Source of the DNA: Cognatishimia sp. SS12
Lineage (GTDB): Bacteria; Pseudomonadota; Alphaproteobacteria; Rhodobacterales; Rhodobacteraceae
Assembly: GCF_028369055.1 (NCBI RefSeq)
Contig: NZ_JAQNCZ010000001.1
Span: forward strand, 806,001-870,000
Length of the DNA: 64,000 bases
Reading direction: 5' to 3'
Shown: positions 46,842 through 55,245 of the stretch, piece after piece
Position numbering within the stretch: position 1 is the first letter of the stretch
Layout of the letters: each line of letters starts with the position of its first letter
Translations under genes and position numbers: made by a program
Notes under the pieces: model-generated
Database searches by the model: none
What the model was told of the DNA's origin: nothing
The model's input: only the letters and a program-made list of their open reading frames with translations

Positions 46842-47981
46842 ATGGACTTTGCGCTTTCCGAAGAACAGACATTGATTTTCGACATGGCCAAAAGCTTTGG
46901 CGAAGAACATATCGCGCCTTTCGCGCAAGAATGGGAAGCGGCGGGCACGATCCCCAAAGACCTCTGGCCCAAACTGGCAGAGCTGGGTTTTGGCGGACTC
47001 TATGTCTCTGAAAACTACGGCGGCTCAGGCCTGTCGCGTCTGGACGCAACGCTGGTGTTTGAAGCGCTGGCCATGTCTTGCCCGGCTGTTGGGTCTTTCC
47101 TATCGATCCACAATATGTGCGGCGGCATGCTGGACAAATTCGGCTCCGAAGCGCTGAAGCAGAAATACCTGCCAGCGCTGTGCAGCATGGATAAGATCTT
47201 TTCCTACTGCCTGACCGAACCCGGATCAGGTTCGGATGCGGCGGCGCTTAAGACACGCGCAGAAAAGACCGATGATGGCTATGTGCTCAACGGGGCCAAA
47301 GCCTTTATCTCGGGCGGTTCCTACTCTGACGCCTATATCGTCATGTGCCGCACGGGCGAAGGCGGACCGAAAGGCATTTCAACCGTGGTGATCGAAGATG
47401 GCAGCGCGGGCCTCAGCTTTGGCGCGCCGGAACACAAGATGGGCTGGAAAGCCCAGCCCACCACCACCGTGCAAATGGATGATTGCCAAGTGCCGGACGA
47501 AAACCTTGTGGGCGACGAAGGGCGCGGTTTTGCCTATGCGATGGCCGGGCTTGATGGCGGCCGCCTGAATATTTCGGCAGGCGCGCTTGGCGGCGCGCAA
47601 AAGGCACTCGATCAGACCGTGCAATATATGTCGGAACGCAAGGCCTTTGGCCGCAGCATCGACCAGTTTCAGGCGCTGCAATTCCGTCTTGCGGAGTATG
47701 AAACCAAGCTGCAAGCCGCCCGCACCTTTCTGCGTCAGGCAGCCTGGAAGCTTGACAACAAGGCCCCGGACGCCACCAAATTCTGCGCTATGGCCAAGCT
47801 GATGGTGACAGATGTGGCCTTTGAGGTCGCCAACGGCTGTCTGCAGCTGCATGGTGGGTATGGCTATCTTGCCGATTATGGCATCGAAAAAATCGTGCGC
47901 GATCTCAGGGTGCATCAGATCCTTGAGGGCACCAACGAGGTCATGCGCCTGATCGTGGCGCGACAGCTGATCAACAGCTAA
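46842..47981 (+). CDS. Acyl-CoA dehydrogenase (probable isobutyryl-CoA dehydrogenase)
   Basis: A 379-residue FAD-dependent acyl-CoA dehydrogenase. Signatures are YCLTEPGSGSDAAAL for the flavin region and, near the C-terminus, HQILEGTNEVMR with the catalytic base Glu362. GGSYSDAYIVMCRTG and the neighbouring 3-hydroxyisobutyryl-CoA hydrolase and mmsB point to isobutyryl-CoA, the valine-derived substrate (IBD, MmsC). Butyryl- or other short branched acyl-CoA cannot be excluded. It is followed by the hydrolase gene after 20 bases; operon. Confidence 0.88.
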   Translation: MDFALSEEQTLIFDMAKSFGEEHIAPFAQEWEAAGTIPKDLWPKLAELGFGGLYVSENYGGSGLSRLDATLVFEALAMSCPAVGSFLSIHNMCGGMLDKFGSEALKQKYLPALCSMDKIFSYCLTEPGSGSDAAALKTRAEKTDDGYVLNGAKAFISGGSYSDAYIVMCRTGEGGPKGISTVVIEDGSAGLSFGAPEHKMGWKAQPTTTVQMDDCQVPDENLVGDEGRGFAYAMAGLDGGRLNISAGALGGAQKALDQTVQYMSERKAFGRSIDQFQALQFRLAEYETKLQAARTFLRQAAWKLDNKAPDATKFCAMAKLMVTDVAFEVANGCLQLHGGYGYLADYGIEKIVRDLRVHQILEGTNEVMRLIVARQLINS

Positions 47982-48001
47982 GGCGACGGAAAGACCGATT
48001 G

Positions 48002-49030
48002 ATGAGTGATATCCAGACCCGAAAAATTGGCGTCGCCGGGCGCATCACCTTCAGGCGCCCCAAGGCGCTGAATGCCCTCTCTCACGAGATGGCGCTGCAG
48101 ATCGAAACCGCGCTGGATGCCTGGCGCGATGACCCGGAAGTGCAGCTGATCCTCATTGACGCCGAAGGCGACAAGGCGTTCTGCGCGGGCGGTGATATTG
48201 CGGCACTCTATCACAGTGGCCGCGCCGGGGATTATGAGGTTGGCCGACAGTTCTGGCGCGATGAATATCGCATGAACGCCAAAATCGCCGACTACCCCAA
48301 ACCGATCGTGTCCCTGATGCAGGGCTTCACCATGGGCGGCGGCGTGGGCGTCGGCTGTCATGGCAGCCACCGGATTGTCGGCGAAAGCTCCCAAATTTCC
48401 ATGCCGGAAACTGGGATTGGTCTGATCCCGGATGTGGGCGGCAGCCTGCTTTTGGCCCGCGCGCCGGGGCAGCTTGGCCCCTATCTCGGTTTGACCGCCG
48501 GGCGGCTCAACGCCGCAGATGCCATCCTGTCCGGCTTTGCGGACAGCTTCGTGCCCGAAGAGGCCTGGCCAGACTTGATTGCACAGCTTGAGGCAACCGG
48601 CGATCTGGGCGTTATTGCCGAGATGGCGCAAGAACCAGGCACCGGCCCCTTGGGAGCCAACGCCGCGCAGATCGATGCGCTTTTTGCGGGTGAGACTCTG
48701 GCTGAGATCACCGCAGCTCTGCGCGCCGACGACACCGAAGTTGCCGCCAAGGCGCTAAAAGCCTTGATGCGCAATTCGCCCCTGTCGATGGTGGCAACAT
48801 TGGAGCTGATCAAACGCGCCCGCGAATCTGGCGATATCCGCGACGCCCTGCGCGCGGAATACCGTTTTACCCATCGCGCGATGGCGGACAGCGATTTTCT
48901 CGAAGGCGTGCGCGCCGCCGTGATCGACAAAGACCGCAGCCCACAATGGAGCGAGACTCTGGACGCCCCGAACACGGCGGCGGCGCTGGCCCTGCTGGCA
49001 CCGCTGGGGGCGGATGAACTGACATTTTAA
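48002..49030 (+). CDS. 3-hydroxyisobutyryl-CoA hydrolase/enoyl-CoA hydratase family
   Basis: A 342-residue crotonase-fold protein. KAFCAGGDIAALY and MPETGIGLIPDVGGS place it in the ECH_2 branch, which contains 3-hydroxyisobutyryl-CoA hydrolase, and the length (longer than simple hydratases) fits that. In context it would release 3-hydroxyisobutyrate for MmsB. The ATG at 48002 is used; a TTG one codon upstream is also possible. It overlaps the pathway order dehydrogenase-hydrolase-mmsB. Confidence 0.9.
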   Translation: MSDIQTRKIGVAGRITFRRPKALNALSHEMALQIETALDAWRDDPEVQLILIDAEGDKAFCAGGDIAALYHSGRAGDYEVGRQFWRDEYRMNAKIADYPKPIVSLMQGFTMGGGVGVGCHGSHRIVGESSQISMPETGIGLIPDVGGSLLLARAPGQLGPYLGLTAGRLNAADAILSGFADSFVPEEAWPDLIAQLEATGDLGVIAEMAQEPGTGPLGANAAQIDALFAGETLAEITAALRADDTEVAAKALKALMRNSPLSMVATLELIKRARESGDIRDALRAEYRFTHRAMADSDFLEGVRAAVIDKDRSPQWSETLDAPNTAAALALLAPLGADELTF

Positions 49031-49053
49031 GGACATTTACGGGAGGAATGGCC

Positions 49054-49926
49054 ATGCGTATCGGATTTATCGGACTGGGCAATATGGGCGGCCCGATGGC
49101 AGCCAATCTGGCCAAGGCCGGTCACGAGGTGATCGGCTTTGATATGGCGGATGTGGCAATCGACGGCGTCCGCCTTGTCGCCTCTGCCACCGCGGCGGCG
49201 ACCGACGCCGATGTAGTGATCACCATGCTACCCAATGGCGCGATCTTGCGCGCGGTGGCTAATGACGTCATCCCTGCGATGCGTGCTGGGGCCACGTTGC
49301 TGGACTGCTCCACCGTCGACGTAGACAGCGCGCGCGCGGTTGCGGCGCAGGCCGAAGCGGCAGGCCTGCTGGCGGTGGATGCGCCGGTTTCCGGCGGCAT
49401 TGGCGGCGCGGCTGGCGGTACGCTCACCTTTATGGCCGGCGGCGGTGCCGAGGCTTTTGCATCGGTCGCGCCGCTCTTTGACATCATGGGGCAAAAGGCG
49501 GTGCACTGCGGCGACGCGGGCGCTGGTCAGGCCGCCAAGATCTGCAACAACATGATCCTTGGCGTCACCATGATAGCCACCTGCGAGGCCTTTGCCCTTG
49601 CCGACAAACTGGGGCTGGACCGGCAAAAGATGTTTGACGTGGTCAGCACCTCCTCCGGCTATAGCTGGAGCATGAATGCCTACTGCCCCGCCCCCGGTGT
49701 CGGCCCGCAAAGCCCGGCAGACAACGGCTATGTTCCCGGTTTTGCCGCCGAGCTTATGTTAAAAGACCTCCGCCTGTCACAACAGGCCGCTGGCTCTGCG
49801 GATGCAGACACGCCGATGGGCGCGCTGGCCGAGGCGCTCTATACGCAGTTTGTCGAGGACGAAGATGGCGCGGGACGCGATTTTTCGGCCATGCTGCCGC
49901 GGTTTGAAAAAAGAAACCGCGCTTGA
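49054..49926 (+). CDS. mmsB: 3-hydroxyisobutyrate dehydrogenase
   Basis: MmsB (290 aa) oxidises 3-hydroxyisobutyrate to methylmalonate semialdehyde with NAD. The NAD-binding loop is GFIGLGNMGGPMA; DAPVSGGIGGAAGGTL is the substrate-binding region, and the catalytic Lys is in GQAAKICNNMILG. I use the ATG at 49054, seven bases after GGGAGG; an ATG at 49048 lies too close to that site. It completes the set with mmsA, the dehydrogenase and the hydrolase. Confidence 0.95.
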   Translation: MRIGFIGLGNMGGPMAANLAKAGHEVIGFDMADVAIDGVRLVASATAAATDADVVITMLPNGAILRAVANDVIPAMRAGATLLDCSTVDVDSARAVAAQAEAAGLLAVDAPVSGGIGGAAGGTLTFMAGGGAEAFASVAPLFDIMGQKAVHCGDAGAGQAAKICNNMILGVTMIATCEAFALADKLGLDRQKMFDVVSTSSGYSWSMNAYCPAPGVGPQSPADNGYVPGFAAELMLKDLRLSQQAAGSADADTPMGALAEALYTQFVEDEDGAGRDFSAMLPRFEKRNRA

Positions 49927-49996
49927 TCCAGATCATATTCCATAGACAGAATATGACATAGGCTTTCCGGGAAACCTGACCTGAAGGGAGACCGGG

Positions 49997-50191
49997 ATGT
50001 TTGATATCAATGTTGGCACCGTGGACCGTGCCCTGCGCATTCTTATTGGCGCGCTGCTGATTGTTGGCGCGCTGATGGGCTATGGGCTTTGGATGTGGAT
50101 TGGCGTTGTGCCGCTGCTCACAGGCCTGATGCGGCGATGCCCGCTTTACAGCCTGTTTGGTCTGTCCACCTGCCCGCATAAGCCCAGCTGA
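49997..50191 (+). CDS. Small DUF2892 membrane protein
   Basis: A 64-residue inner-membrane protein of the DUF2892 (YgaP C-terminal-like) family: FDINVGTVDRALRILIGALL, then GLWMWIGVVPLLTGLMRRCPLYSLFGLSTC, two helices and the RCPLY-x-LFGxSTC motif with two conserved cysteines. In other proteins the module accompanies rhodanese domains in sulfide handling; here it stands alone, so the role is open. AAGGGAGA precedes the ATG. Confidence 0.88.
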   Translation: MFDINVGTVDRALRILIGALLIVGALMGYGLWMWIGVVPLLTGLMRRCPLYSLFGLSTCPHKPS

Positions 50192-50200
50192 GGCGCCGGC

Positions 50201-50971
50201 CTATGGTTCCAGCGCGGTGAGCGCCACGCGCGTTGCCTCATCTGCCGGAAAGAACAGTTCGATGCGCAGATCAGCCATGGCGATATCTTCGGTGGCTCCG
50301 AATTGGCTGATGGTGGAGAAGAGCGACAGCTGCTGATCCGCCAATTGATAGACAGCTGGCATCATCGCAGGCAGCGCCCCCAGTGCGGGCGCTGCTTCTG
50401 TACCAGCCACGCGCGATTGCAGCGCCGCAATCGCCGCTTCCAGCACCGCGTCGCGCCCAAAATGCGCCAGCTCGGTGCGCAGCCGCGCCAAGGCCAGCGC
50501 CTCCACTTCTGCCACATTAACGATCGCGGCGCGCAGGGCGATGTTGTGTAGAACGGCCTCGATCAGGCTATCCCCCTCTTTGATCCCCACTGCACCAAAC
50601 ATCAGGGCGGCGACCGGGTTCATCGCCACAAGGCCCCAATGCCGGTCAAGCGCGATCGCCGGGTATGGGGCATGGCGCGTCAGCATCCAATCCACCGCCT
50701 CTTTCAGCGGGGCCAACTCTGCCGCGCTGAGTGCGCGGGCCTCATAAGCCGGGGCCAGCCCGACCGCCGCCAACATCTGGTTGCGCGCGCCGCGCGGCAC
50801 ATTGAGATCTTCACAAAGACGCAGCACCATGGCGCGGCTGGGACGGGCACGCCCGGTTTCCAAAAAGGAAATATGCCGCGCCGACACCCCGGTGGACAAC
50901 GCAAGGTCAAGCTGACTGCGATGCCGCACCCCGCGCCATGATTTGAGCGTTTCAGCAAATGACTGCTGCAT
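50201..50971 (-). CDS. XRE-family regulator with MmyB-like ligand domain
   Basis: A 256-residue regulator. The N-terminal HTH (about 8-65; SQLDLALSTGVSARHISFLE) is followed by an MmyB-like ligand-binding domain (about 90-245; YPAIALDRHWGLVAMNPVA), which in a related Streptomyces protein binds a fatty acid. CAGGAGG precedes the ATG; an upstream start would add 17 residues over the palindromic region. It diverges from a membrane protein gene and very likely represses or activates it from the palindrome between them. Confidence 0.92.
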   Translation of the reverse strand: MQQSFAETLKSWRGVRHRSQLDLALSTGVSARHISFLETGRARPSRAMVLRLCEDLNVPRGARNQMLAAVGLAPAYEARALSAAELAPLKEAVDWMLTRHAPYPAIALDRHWGLVAMNPVAALMFGAVGIKEGDSLIEAVLHNIALRAAIVNVAEVEALALARLRTELAHFGRDAVLEAAIAALQSRVAGTEAAPALGALPAMMPAVYQLADQQLSLFSTISQFGATEDIAMADLRIELFFPADEATRVALTALEP

Positions 50972-51023
50972 GGGACCTCCTGCGATTGGCAGCAGCATAG
51001 GCCGCATCCTGCGCGAATACACC

Positions 51024-51036
51024 TACCTCAAAGGTA
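51024..51036. promoter_or_regulatory. Palindrome between the MmyB-like regulator and its neighbour
   Basis: A perfect inverted repeat TACCT-CAA-AGGTA at 51024-51036 is centred in the 137-base divergent gap, about 50 bases before the regulator start and 70 before the membrane protein start. It is the best operator candidate for the XRE/MmyB-like regulator. Confidence 0.55.
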
Positions 51037-51108
51037 ATTGATTGGCCGCTGCCGCGCCGCGTATCAGAGCGGGCATAGGCAACCAAATTGCGAAACAGGA
51101 GATGTCCG

Positions 51109-51546
51109 ATGACACATGACACAGCAACCCGCGCGCTTTTATTTGCCCATGGCGCTGCCATTGCGATGGGGGCCTTCATGGTGCTCACCGTCGTCACCGG
51201 CCTTTATGGGGGGCTGAATTTTGCCGTGGATCTGATCTATCTGCCGCTGGATGGATCGCAATCCATCACCCCAGGTGCGGCGGCGCTGCTCAGCGCGGTG
51301 TCGGGCGGGATCATGCTGGGCTATGGGGTTCTTGGCTGGGGCGTCACCAAACATGTCTATGCGCATGATCCGCAGCTGGGCGGGCGCCTTTTGGGCGCAG
51401 GCATTCTGGGCTGGTACATCAGCGATTGCGCTGGATCGCTAGCGGGGGGCGCGTGGTTCAACATTCCGCTCAACAGCCTGTTTTTGGCGCTCTTTCTGGG
51501 GCCTCTGCTGCTGAACCGGGCGCGCAGATCACCCCGCGCGGCCTGA
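51109..51546 (+). CDS. Small four-helix membrane protein, hypothetical
   Basis: A 145-residue inner-membrane protein with four hydrophobic segments (about 10-35, 60-80, 94-112, 118-135). I do not recognise the family. AGGAG precedes the ATG at 51109; an in-frame ATG seven codons earlier is possible. It is the sole plus-strand gene facing the MmyB-like regulator, so it is the likely regulated target; in other bacteria such regulators often control an adjacent small membrane or oxidoreductase gene. Confidence 0.75.
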   Translation: MTHDTATRALLFAHGAAIAMGAFMVLTVVTGLYGGLNFAVDLIYLPLDGSQSITPGAAALLSAVSGGIMLGYGVLGWGVTKHVYAHDPQLGGRLLGAGILGWYISDCAGSLAGGAWFNIPLNSLFLALFLGPLLLNRARRSPRAA

Positions 51547-51557
51547 CACTGACCACG

Positions 51558-52457
51558 CTAGGCGCGCGCCGCTGACAAGGCTGTCGCGACCTGATGGGCA
51601 AACTTGAGCGCCGCAACCGGCAAGGTGCGCCCCCGAAGATGCCCCAGGTAAAGATCGCCGCCCAAAACGTCGCGCTCCGAAACCGGCACAAAGGTCATGT
51701 CGGGGCGCGCGAGGGTATTGAGGCCGACGGGGATCTGAAAGCCGATTCCCTGCCCGTAGGCCGCGAAATGGCGTACCATGTCAAAACTGTCGGTCTCCAG
51801 CGCCGGCTCAAGTTTGCGGCCCAATTTCGCGGCCGCCTGATCCAAAAGCACCCGGACCCCAAATTGCGGCGCAGGCAGAACAAGGTCGTATTCCATACAA
51901 TCGCGCAACCGCAGGCTTTCTCGCCCCGCCAGCGGATGCGCCGTGGACATCAGCGCCATGACCGGTTGATGCACCGCATGCAGCACCTCAAAGTCCACCA
52001 TATGCGCTGGTTCAAAAACCAGGGCCAAGTCACTGTCAAAGTTGACCAAATCCTGTTCGGCCTGAATACGATCGCGCACGTTGACTGTGAAGGTCACATT
52101 CGGAAACTCTGCCCGGTAGCGCGAAATCTCGCGCGGCAGAAAATAGGGCAGCAGCGCCTGCGAACAGGCTATTTTAACGTGGCCCCGGCGCACCCCCGAC
52201 AGATCCGCCACTTGGCTGTGCACCCGCGCAAGGTCCTGTCGTTGTTGGCGAATATGGTGCAACAACAGCTCTCCCGCCGGGTTGAGACGCATGCCGCGCG
52301 GCAGCCGTTCAAAGATCTCAGAGCCAAATTCATCCTCAAAGGTCTGGATGCGCCGATTGAGGGCCGAGGCGGTGATATTGGTATCTTCCGCCGCTTTGCG
52401 GATGGAGCCGGACCGATGCACCGCTTCGATCATGTCGTAAATCATCAGATGGCGCAT
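51558..52457 (-). CDS. LysR-family regulator of the ABC/allophanate hydrolase operon
   Basis: A 299-residue LysR-type regulator; winged HTH at about 4-62 (MIEAVHRSGSIRKAAEDTNI, ASALNRRIQTFEDEFG), effector domain from about 90. AGGACAGTAGG precedes the ATG at 52457; an upstream in-frame start would add eight residues. It diverges from the substrate-binding protein gene over about 146 bases holding a striking inverted and direct repeat, so it probably controls the importer operon in response to the transported compound or a product. Confidence 0.92.
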   Translation of the reverse strand: MRHLMIYDMIEAVHRSGSIRKAAEDTNITASALNRRIQTFEDEFGSEIFERLPRGMRLNPAGELLLHHIRQQRQDLARVHSQVADLSGVRRGHVKIACSQALLPYFLPREISRYRAEFPNVTFTVNVRDRIQAEQDLVNFDSDLALVFEPAHMVDFEVLHAVHQPVMALMSTAHPLAGRESLRLRDCMEYDLVLPAPQFGVRVLLDQAAAKLGRKLEPALETDSFDMVRHFAAYGQGIGFQIPVGLNTLARPDMTFVPVSERDVLGGDLYLGHLRGRTLPVAALKFAHQVATALSAARA

Positions 52458-52498
52458 CCTACTGTCCTTACCGCTCTGCAACTACCACTTCGGGTTGA

Positions 52499-52552
52499 GT
52501 GATGCATTTTTTGCATCACTATAGTTCATTCTTAGCATTTGTTTGCATCACT
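52499..52552. promoter_or_regulatory. TTGCATCACT operator array in the divergent promoter
   Basis: A perfect 8-bp inverted repeat GTGATGCA-TTTTT-TGCATCAC spans 52499-52519, and a further direct copy of TTGCATCACT lies at 52543-52552, exactly 32 bases (three helical turns) after the copy at 52511-52520. Three half-sites on one face of the DNA are typical of a LysR regulatory and activation site. Confidence 0.65.
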
Positions 52553-52603
52553 TCCTAGTGGCACCGTTCCTGCATCTCTCCTCCCATGCGCAAAGGACCT
52601 GCC

Positions 52604-54226
52604 ATGACCGAAACTTCTCGCAGAACGTTCCTCAAATATTCCGGTGCCACCGTGGGTGCCGCGATGCTGCCCTTTCTCAAGGCGATGCCCGCCCAGGCCG
52701 CGACTGGCGGCACAATCGTTGTTGTGTCTGGCCAGACCATCAACAGCCTGGATCTGCATCGCACCGGCACCAACCGCGCCTCTTATCAGGTGGCGGTGAA
52801 CTGCTATGACCGTCTTGTCAGCTTTGGCACCAAAGCGGCCCCCGGTGGCGGCTTGTCTTATGATTATACGGTGATCGAACCCGAACTCGCCGAAAGCTGG
52901 ACCACCTCTGACGACGGTCTGACCATGACCTTCAAACTGAAACCCGACGCCACATTCTGGGATGGCCGCAAGGTCACAGCCGCGGATGTGAAATGGTCGT
53001 TTGACCGCGCGGTCTCTGCGGGCGGCTTCCCCTCGGTTCAGATGAAAGCAGGCGGTCTTTTGCGGCCTGACCAATTCGAAGCGGTCGATGACGAAACCTT
53101 TGTGATCAAACTCGACAAACCATCCAAGCTGACGCTGCCAGACCTCGCCGTGCCGGTGCCATTTATCATCAACGCCGAAGTCGCCAAGGCCAATGCCACC
53201 GACGATGACCCATGGGCGATGGACTATTTGCACACCACGCCTGCAGGCTCCGGGGCCTTCAAGGTGGCGCGTTGGGATCAGGGTCAACAGCTGGTCTATG
53301 AACGCAATGACGCTTGGGTTGGTGGCCCGCTGCCAAGCTTTGAGCGCGTGATCGTGCGAGAAGTGCCAAGCCCGGCCACCCGCCGCGCCTTGGTGGAACG
53401 GGGCGATGTGCAGATGTCCTTCAACATCCCCAACAAAGACGCCGCAGAGCTGGATGCAATGCCGGGCGTGGATGTCTATTCCACCCCGATTGAAAACTGC
53501 ATGCATTGCCTGTGCCCCAACTTCAATTTTGAGCCTTTCCAGGATGCCAATGTGCGCAAAGCGCTGGCCTACGCGATCCCCTATGAGGCCATTTTCCAGA
53601 CCGCCGCTTATGGGCGCGGCGCACCGCTCTGGGGGGGCGATGCAGAGATCAGCGATACCGCCTGGCCACGCAAATCTCCCTTTATGACGGATCTGGCCAA
53701 GGCCAAGGAGCATATGGCCGCCTCAGGCTTTGCCTCTGGCTTTGAAGTGCCGCTTTCCATCAGCTTGGGTCTGGCCGACTGGATGGAACCCACGGCGCTC
53801 TTGTTGCAGGAATCCTTTGCTGAAATCGGCATCAAAACCCAGATCGAAAAAATCCCAGGTGCCAACTGGCGTTCGGCCGCACTGGTGGAAAAGCGCCTGC
53901 CGCTGCACCTTGAGAATTTCGGCGGCTGGCTGAATACCCCAGATTACTATTTCTTCTGGGCCTATAAACACGGGCATCTGTTCAACTCATCCAACTACCT
54001 GAACGAAGAGATCGAGAAGCTGGTGGATGACACGCTGCACATTGCGGTGGATGATCCGGCCTATGCGCCGAACATCAAACGGATGATGCAGATCGCCTTT
54101 GAAGACCTGCCGCGCATTCCGCTTTGGCAACCGGCGCTCAACGTGGCCATGAACGGGGCTGACGGCTATGAATTCTGGTTCCACCGCCAGCTGGACGTGC
54201 GTCCACTGACATCGGCGACCAGCTGA
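52604..54226 (+). CDS. ABC transporter substrate-binding protein, peptide/opine type
   Basis: A 540-residue periplasmic binding protein of the SBP_bac_5 (DppA/OppA-like) family. A Tat signal, SRRTFLKYSGA followed by a hydrophobic stretch to PAQAA (about residue 35), indicates export in folded form. Family marks include NSLDLHRTGTNRASYQ, MTFKLKPDATFWDGRKVTAADVKWSFDRAV, and PGVDVYSTPIENCMHCLCPNF with three cysteines, which is unusual. AAAGGACC precedes the ATG. It heads an operon of importer and amidase genes; ligand unknown. Confidence 0.92.
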   Translation: MTETSRRTFLKYSGATVGAAMLPFLKAMPAQAATGGTIVVVSGQTINSLDLHRTGTNRASYQVAVNCYDRLVSFGTKAAPGGGLSYDYTVIEPELAESWTTSDDGLTMTFKLKPDATFWDGRKVTAADVKWSFDRAVSAGGFPSVQMKAGGLLRPDQFEAVDDETFVIKLDKPSKLTLPDLAVPVPFIINAEVAKANATDDDPWAMDYLHTTPAGSGAFKVARWDQGQQLVYERNDAWVGGPLPSFERVIVREVPSPATRRALVERGDVQMSFNIPNKDAAELDAMPGVDVYSTPIENCMHCLCPNFNFEPFQDANVRKALAYAIPYEAIFQTAAYGRGAPLWGGDAEISDTAWPRKSPFMTDLAKAKEHMAASGFASGFEVPLSISLGLADWMEPTALLLQESFAEIGIKTQIEKIPGANWRSAALVEKRLPLHLENFGGWLNTPDYYFFWAYKHGHLFNSSNYLNEEIEKLVDDTLHIAVDDPAYAPNIKRMMQIAFEDLPRIPLWQPALNVAMNGADGYEFWFHRQLDVRPLTSATS

Positions 54227-55245
54227 TGAGCCCGCGTGCAAAAATGATCCTGGGCCGCGTGGCCCAGGCGATCCCGGTGATCTTGGGCGTCGTTGTCATA
54301 TCGTTTGTGCTGACACGCGCCCTGCCCGGCGATCCGGCGGCCTATTTCGCCGGACCGGCCGCGGATGCCGAGTCGATTGCAGAAATTCGCGAAGCTCTGG
54401 GTTTGGACAAGCCCTTGTTGCAGCAGTTTTTTTATTACGTCGGCGATCTTGCCCGCGGCGAGCTGGGCACCTCGCTGACCACGGGGCAGACCGTGCTGGC
54501 CGACCTGGCGGCGCGCCTTCCGGCCTCGCTGGAACTGACCCTTGTTGCGCTGCTCCTGTCCTGCGCGATTGCCATTCCGCTGGGCGTTTTGGCCGCCACA
54601 CGGCCGGGCACATGGGTGGATCACCTCTGCCGAGTTCTGGTGACGGCGGGCGTGTCGATGCCAACGTTTTTCACCGGCATCGTGCTGATTTATGTGTTCT
54701 ACTATCTGACCGGTCTGGCCCCTTCGCCGCTGGGGCGGCTTGATTTCATTTATCTTTCACCACCGCATGTCACCGGCTTTTACCTGATTGACGCGGCTGT
54801 GGCGGGCGACTTTGAAACCTGGTTTGGCGCGCTCAAGCAGCTGATCCTGCCCGCAACCACCCTGGCCCTGTTCACGCTGGCCCCCATCGCCCGCATGACA
54901 CGCGCGGCCATGCTTTCGGCGCTGTCTTCGGATTTCATCCGCACCGCGCGCGCCGCCGGGCTGGGCAGCCGCAAGGTGCTCTATGGCTATGCCTTCCGCA
55001 ACGCCCTGCTGCCCGTTGTGACCACGCTGGGCATGGTGTTTTCCTTCACGCTTGGCGCAAACGTGCTGGTTGAAAAGGTCTTTGCCTGGCCCGGCATCGG
55101 CTCCTACGCGGTCGAGGCGCTGGTCGTCTCAGATTATGCCGCCGTGCAGGGCTTTGTGCTGGCAATGGCCCTGCTCTTCGTTGTCCTCAACCTCATTATC
55201 GACATCGCCTATGCGCTGATCGACCCCCGGATCGGATTGAATTGA
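54226..55245 (+). CDS. ABC transporter permease, DppB type
   Basis: A 339-residue inner-membrane permease (BPD_transp_1) with about six helices. The N-terminal LGRVAQAIPVILGVVVISFVLTRALPGDP is typical of DppB/OppB; the EAA loop is in TRAAMLSALSSDFIRTARAAG. Its start overlaps the previous stop by one base and the following permease start overlaps its stop, so the three genes are coupled. Confidence 0.95.
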   Translation: MSPRAKMILGRVAQAIPVILGVVVISFVLTRALPGDPAAYFAGPAADAESIAEIREALGLDKPLLQQFFYYVGDLARGELGTSLTTGQTVLADLAARLPASLELTLVALLLSCAIAIPLGVLAATRPGTWVDHLCRVLVTAGVSMPTFFTGIVLIYVFYYLTGLAPSPLGRLDFIYLSPPHVTGFYLIDAAVAGDFETWFGALKQLILPATTLALFTLAPIARMTRAAMLSALSSDFIRTARAAGLGSRKVLYGYAFRNALLPVVTTLGMVFSFTLGANVLVEKVFAWPGIGSYAVEALVVSDYAAVQGFVLAMALLFVVLNLIIDIAYALIDPRIGLN

